Shown piece by piece: positions 62,220 through 64,000 of a stretch of 64,000 nt of DNA (its first letter is position 1; every line of letters starts with the position of its first letter). Origin of the DNA: CAYMST01 sp964393115 (GTDB lineage Bacteria; Bacteroidota; Bacteroidia; Cytophagales; Cyclobacteriaceae); assembly GCA_964393115.1 (NCBI GenBank), contig CAYMST010000002.1, positions 1 through 64,000 on the forward strand, read 5' to 3'. The position numbers were made by a program, and so were the translations under genes. The notes beneath the pieces are model-generated. The model worked only from the letters and a program-made list of their open reading frames with translations, had not been told where the DNA came from and searched no databases.

Positions 62220-62248
62220 AAAACCCGATCGAATATGATCGGGTTTTT
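62220..62248. terminator. Bidirectional terminator between pheA and TonB
   Basis: AAAACCCGATC (62220-62230) pairs perfectly with GATCGGGTTTT (62237-62247) across a 6-nt loop. The ends are T-rich on both strands, ending both pheA (plus) and the TonB-like gene (minus). Confidence 0.85.
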
Positions 62249-62293
62249 AAAAATATTAAACAACCAGCCATGAGAATACACTCAAATATAGGA

Positions 62294-62968
62294 TTATTTG
62301 AGTGTAAATGAAATAGGTAAAACCATACGAACACGTACCCTCTTACCCTTCTGACGACCTGGATTCCACTTCCATCCTTTCTTCAAAACACGAAGTGCTT
62401 CCTCATCGCAACCGTATCCAATACCTTTAATAATCTGAATATCAGACATTTCTCCTTCTTCATTGACAATAAATCGGGCAAACACTTTTCCTCCAACTCC
62501 AGCTCTTTGTGCCATTCTTGGATATTTAATATTTTTTCCAATTTTTTTGTAAAAACCGTCTAACCCACCTTTAGGCTCTGGCATTTCATCGGCATAGTCC
62601 ACAAAGTCCTCTGCTTCTTCTACAGCTTCAGGTTCTTCTTCATATATCACTGGTTCTGGAAAATCGTCTAGTGGATCGGGAAATTCAATAACGATATCCT
62701 TTAAAGGCTCTTCTTTTGCATCATCGATTGAATGAATAATTGGTGCCTGTATCACCGGCGGTGGTGGCGGTGGCGGCGTAATAACTGTAGGGGGAATCAT
62801 CAATATGTCCTCTTGATCAAAGCTATTATTCAAAACAATCGGTTTACTTACTACTGTCTTCCATTCGAAGGCTGTAGTCACCAAGACCAAAGTAATCGCG
62901 AAACCAATATTCAAAAACATTGGTCGATAGCGATTTACGTCTGCTTTCGCATTCTTTTTTACTTCCAT
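62294..62968 (-). CDS. Energy transducer TonB
   Basis: The ATG at 62968 (Met-Glu-Val-Lys-Lys-Asn-Ala-Lys) is preferred; an in-frame ATG at 63055 adds 29 residues unlike a TonB start. The protein of about 224 residues has a single inner-membrane anchor (about 17-36), a proline-rich spanning region with Pro-Pro-Pro-Pro-Pro-Pro-Pro-Val (about 64-71) and Glu/Pro stretches to about 130, then the C-terminal TonB domain (about 148-224: Tyr-Pro-Arg-Met-Ala-Gln-Arg-Ala-Gly-Val-Gly-Gly-Lys-Val; Trp-Asn-Pro-Gly). It would transmit energy to TonB-dependent receptors such as the SusC protein and the 49-51 kb receptor. Confidence 0.93.
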   Translation of the reverse strand: MEVKKNAKADVNRYRPMFLNIGFAITLVLVTTAFEWKTVVSKPIVLNNSFDQEDILMIPPTVITPPPPPPPVIQAPIIHSIDDAKEEPLKDIVIEFPDPLDDFPEPVIYEEEPEAVEEAEDFVDYADEMPEPKGGLDGFYKKIGKNIKYPRMAQRAGVGGKVFARFIVNEEGEMSDIQIIKGIGYGCDEEALRVLKKGWKWNPGRQKGKRVRVRMVLPISFTLK

Positions 62969-63231
62969 TGTTATATTTTTTGTTAAAAGAAAAATACCCA
63001 CGGCAGGGTGGTTAATGATTTTGGGTGCGTCTCGAGCGATTAAGCACAGATACAACCAGTTTCTAAATAGTTCAAATCAGGTCAAAGGTTAATATTCACC
63101 GAAATATTCGGCATAACGGTTCCTTCAGCTCCAACAAAGAGCTTCTATATTTTACATACTTATCTTGTTAGGAGATTTTATAAATTCCTTAATTCAAGCC
63201 AATAGACTTTATTCGATATCCTATTTGGTTT

Positions 63232-63426
63232 CTAAAACTTACCTATCACCGACAGTAACAAGACACTAACTCCCAGTCCAAGTGCCAGTAGAAATATCAA
63301 TAGTCTCCAGGTTCCTTTTCCCCTATCTGTCTCATATCTTGAACGTAATTGGTCAAAATCCTTATGACTAGAAATTCTTGACCGGCTTAGTCGATGTCGA
63401 CGTACCTTAAAATTATATCTGCTCAT
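63232..63426 (-). CDS. Small single-pass membrane protein coupled to the sigma factor
   Basis: The 64-residue product has a strongly basic N-terminus (many Arg/Lys/His to about residue 37) and one transmembrane helix (about 41-58, Leu-Leu-Ile-Phe-Leu-Leu-Ala-Leu-Gly-Leu). Its start overlaps the sigma-factor stop by four bases (ATGA). It is too short and basic for a classical anti-sigma factor, but the coupling suggests a related role; this is inference. Confidence 0.75.
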   Translation of the reverse strand: MSRYNFKVRRHRLSRSRISSHKDFDQLRSRYETDRGKGTWRLLIFLLALGLGVSVLLLSVIGKF

Positions 63427-63983
63427 AAGTCATCAATTCTCGCGTTCTTGAACATTTTCCTTAGCTTATCAATTGCTCGATATGCTTTCATCTTGACGGC
63501 ACTCTCCTTTCGCTCAAGTACAAACGCGATTTCTTTAAAATCCTTGTTTTCAAAAAAACGTAGTTCCAATATGGCTATTTCCTCATCCGACAGTTGATCT
63601 AAAAATTTCTTTAATTGGGATAAGACAGCTGTCTTATCTTCGTGTTCATCGGTATTTAAAAACTCAATCACCGAATCCTCTTCCAAGTACATGGTTTGAT
63701 TACGTTTTACCTGCCTGTAAAACTGATTGACCTCATTGTTGGCAATTCTATAGAGCCAAGCTCCAAAAGAAACTCCTCTATATTCATAACTATCAAGCGA
63801 ATTCATCGCTTTCAAAAAAGTCTGTGAAGTAATGTCTGCGGCTCTATACTCACTAGCTAACTTACGGTAAATAAAAGAGAATATACGCTCGTAGTATTGA
63901 TCGTAAAGTATCTTAAAGTAAGCAATATCGCATTTCGCTGCTTCTATAATAGCTTCCTCATCGTCCAAAGAATCCAAATGCAT
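63423..63983 (-). CDS. RNA polymerase sigma factor, sigma-70/ECF family
   Basis: The 186-residue protein has sigma region 2 (about 22-90: Tyr-Asp-Gln-Tyr-Tyr-Glu-Arg-Ile-Phe-Ser-Phe; Gly-Ala-Trp-Leu-Tyr-Arg-Ile-Ala-Asn-Asn) and region 4 (about 125-178: Leu-Ser-Asp-Glu-Glu-Ile-Ala-Ile-Leu-Glu-Leu-Arg-Phe-Phe-Glu, then an HTH with Lys-Glu-Ile-Ala). No region 3 is seen. It is an extracytoplasmic-function-type factor. The start lies 17 bases from the window edge, so its promoter is out of sight. The small membrane protein follows with coupled translation. Confidence 0.93.
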   Translation of the reverse strand: MHLDSLDDEEAIIEAAKCDIAYFKILYDQYYERIFSFIYRKLASEYRAADITSQTFLKAMNSLDSYEYRGVSFGAWLYRIANNEVNQFYRQVKRNQTMYLEEDSVIEFLNTDEHEDKTAVLSQLKKFLDQLSDEEIAILELRFFENKDFKEIAFVLERKESAVKMKAYRAIDKLRKMFKNARIDDL

Positions 63984-64000
63984 AATCTGATTTCGGGTTT

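Noticed and set aside
1..64000. CRISPR array, integrase, attachment sites, IS ends
   Set aside because: No regularly spaced repeats, no transposase or integrase frame, and the single tRNA has no adjacent integrase or duplicated 3' end seen in the window.

Overview
The window is a stretch of a Bacteroidota chromosome, most likely a marine Cytophagales (Roseivirga/Fulvivirga-like). The evidence is a SusC/SusD pair, DUF1573 and DUF6427 proteins, a YxY-propeller hybrid histidine kinase, a TonB-dependent receptor with an N-terminal carboxypeptidase-like domain, AT-rich DNA and Bacteroidota-type promoters (TTTG/TTG, about 20 nt, TAnnTTTG). No phage, CRISPR array, IS transposase, rRNA or plasmid gene was seen. 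There is one tRNA (His).

Region 1 (1-14.8 kb) is mostly core genes: a DUF1573-yajC-ybbR-coaE operon, prmC, ribD, an unknown exported 750-residue protein, a minus-strand run (CPBP protease, DUF2007, cdsA, psd) for phosphatidylethanolamine synthesis, a Dus tRNA-modifying enzyme and a 1237-residue hybrid sensor kinase. Region 2 (14.8-23.3 kb) holds a palindromic MITE-like element, a sodium:amino-acid symporter with Ppx/GppA, an M42 peptidase, and a shikimate group (aroA, aroB, DAHP synthase-chorismate mutase).

Region 3 (23.9-40.5 kb) is the most notable part: a two-armed disaccharide utilisation locus. On the minus strand an AraC regulator is followed by SusC, SusD, an exported GH65 enzyme of hydrolase type and a cytoplasmic GH32 enzyme. 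Diverging from the regulator are a complete ABC sugar importer (binding lipoprotein, two permeases, ATPase), a cytoplasmic GH65 enzyme of phosphorylase type and beta-phosphoglucomutase. The inferred route is outer-membrane capture by SusCD, periplasmic trimming by the GH65 hydrolase, ABC import, then phosphorolysis to beta-glucose-1-phosphate and PgmB conversion to glucose-6-phosphate, with GH32 releasing fructose from an imported fructoside. Sucrose with an alpha-glucoside such as kojibiose or glucosylglycerol are candidate substrates. The substrate cannot be read from sequence alone.

Region 4 (40.7-49 kb) is an accessory zone of poorly known genes: small membrane proteins, a DUF1905/YdeI-like protein, a polytopic membrane protein with two ExbD/TolR-like domains, a degenerate GT51-like protein, a macro-domain-like protein, lipoproteins and a YgiD-type dioxygenase. 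Region 5 (49-64 kb) returns to core functions: a TonB-dependent receptor, tRNA-His with promoter and terminator, an ArsC/Spx-like protein, a SNF2 helicase, a LolC/E-type permease with rbfA, a DUF6427 membrane protein, a glyA-tatC-rpiB operon, pheA, TonB, and a sigma factor coupled to a small membrane protein.
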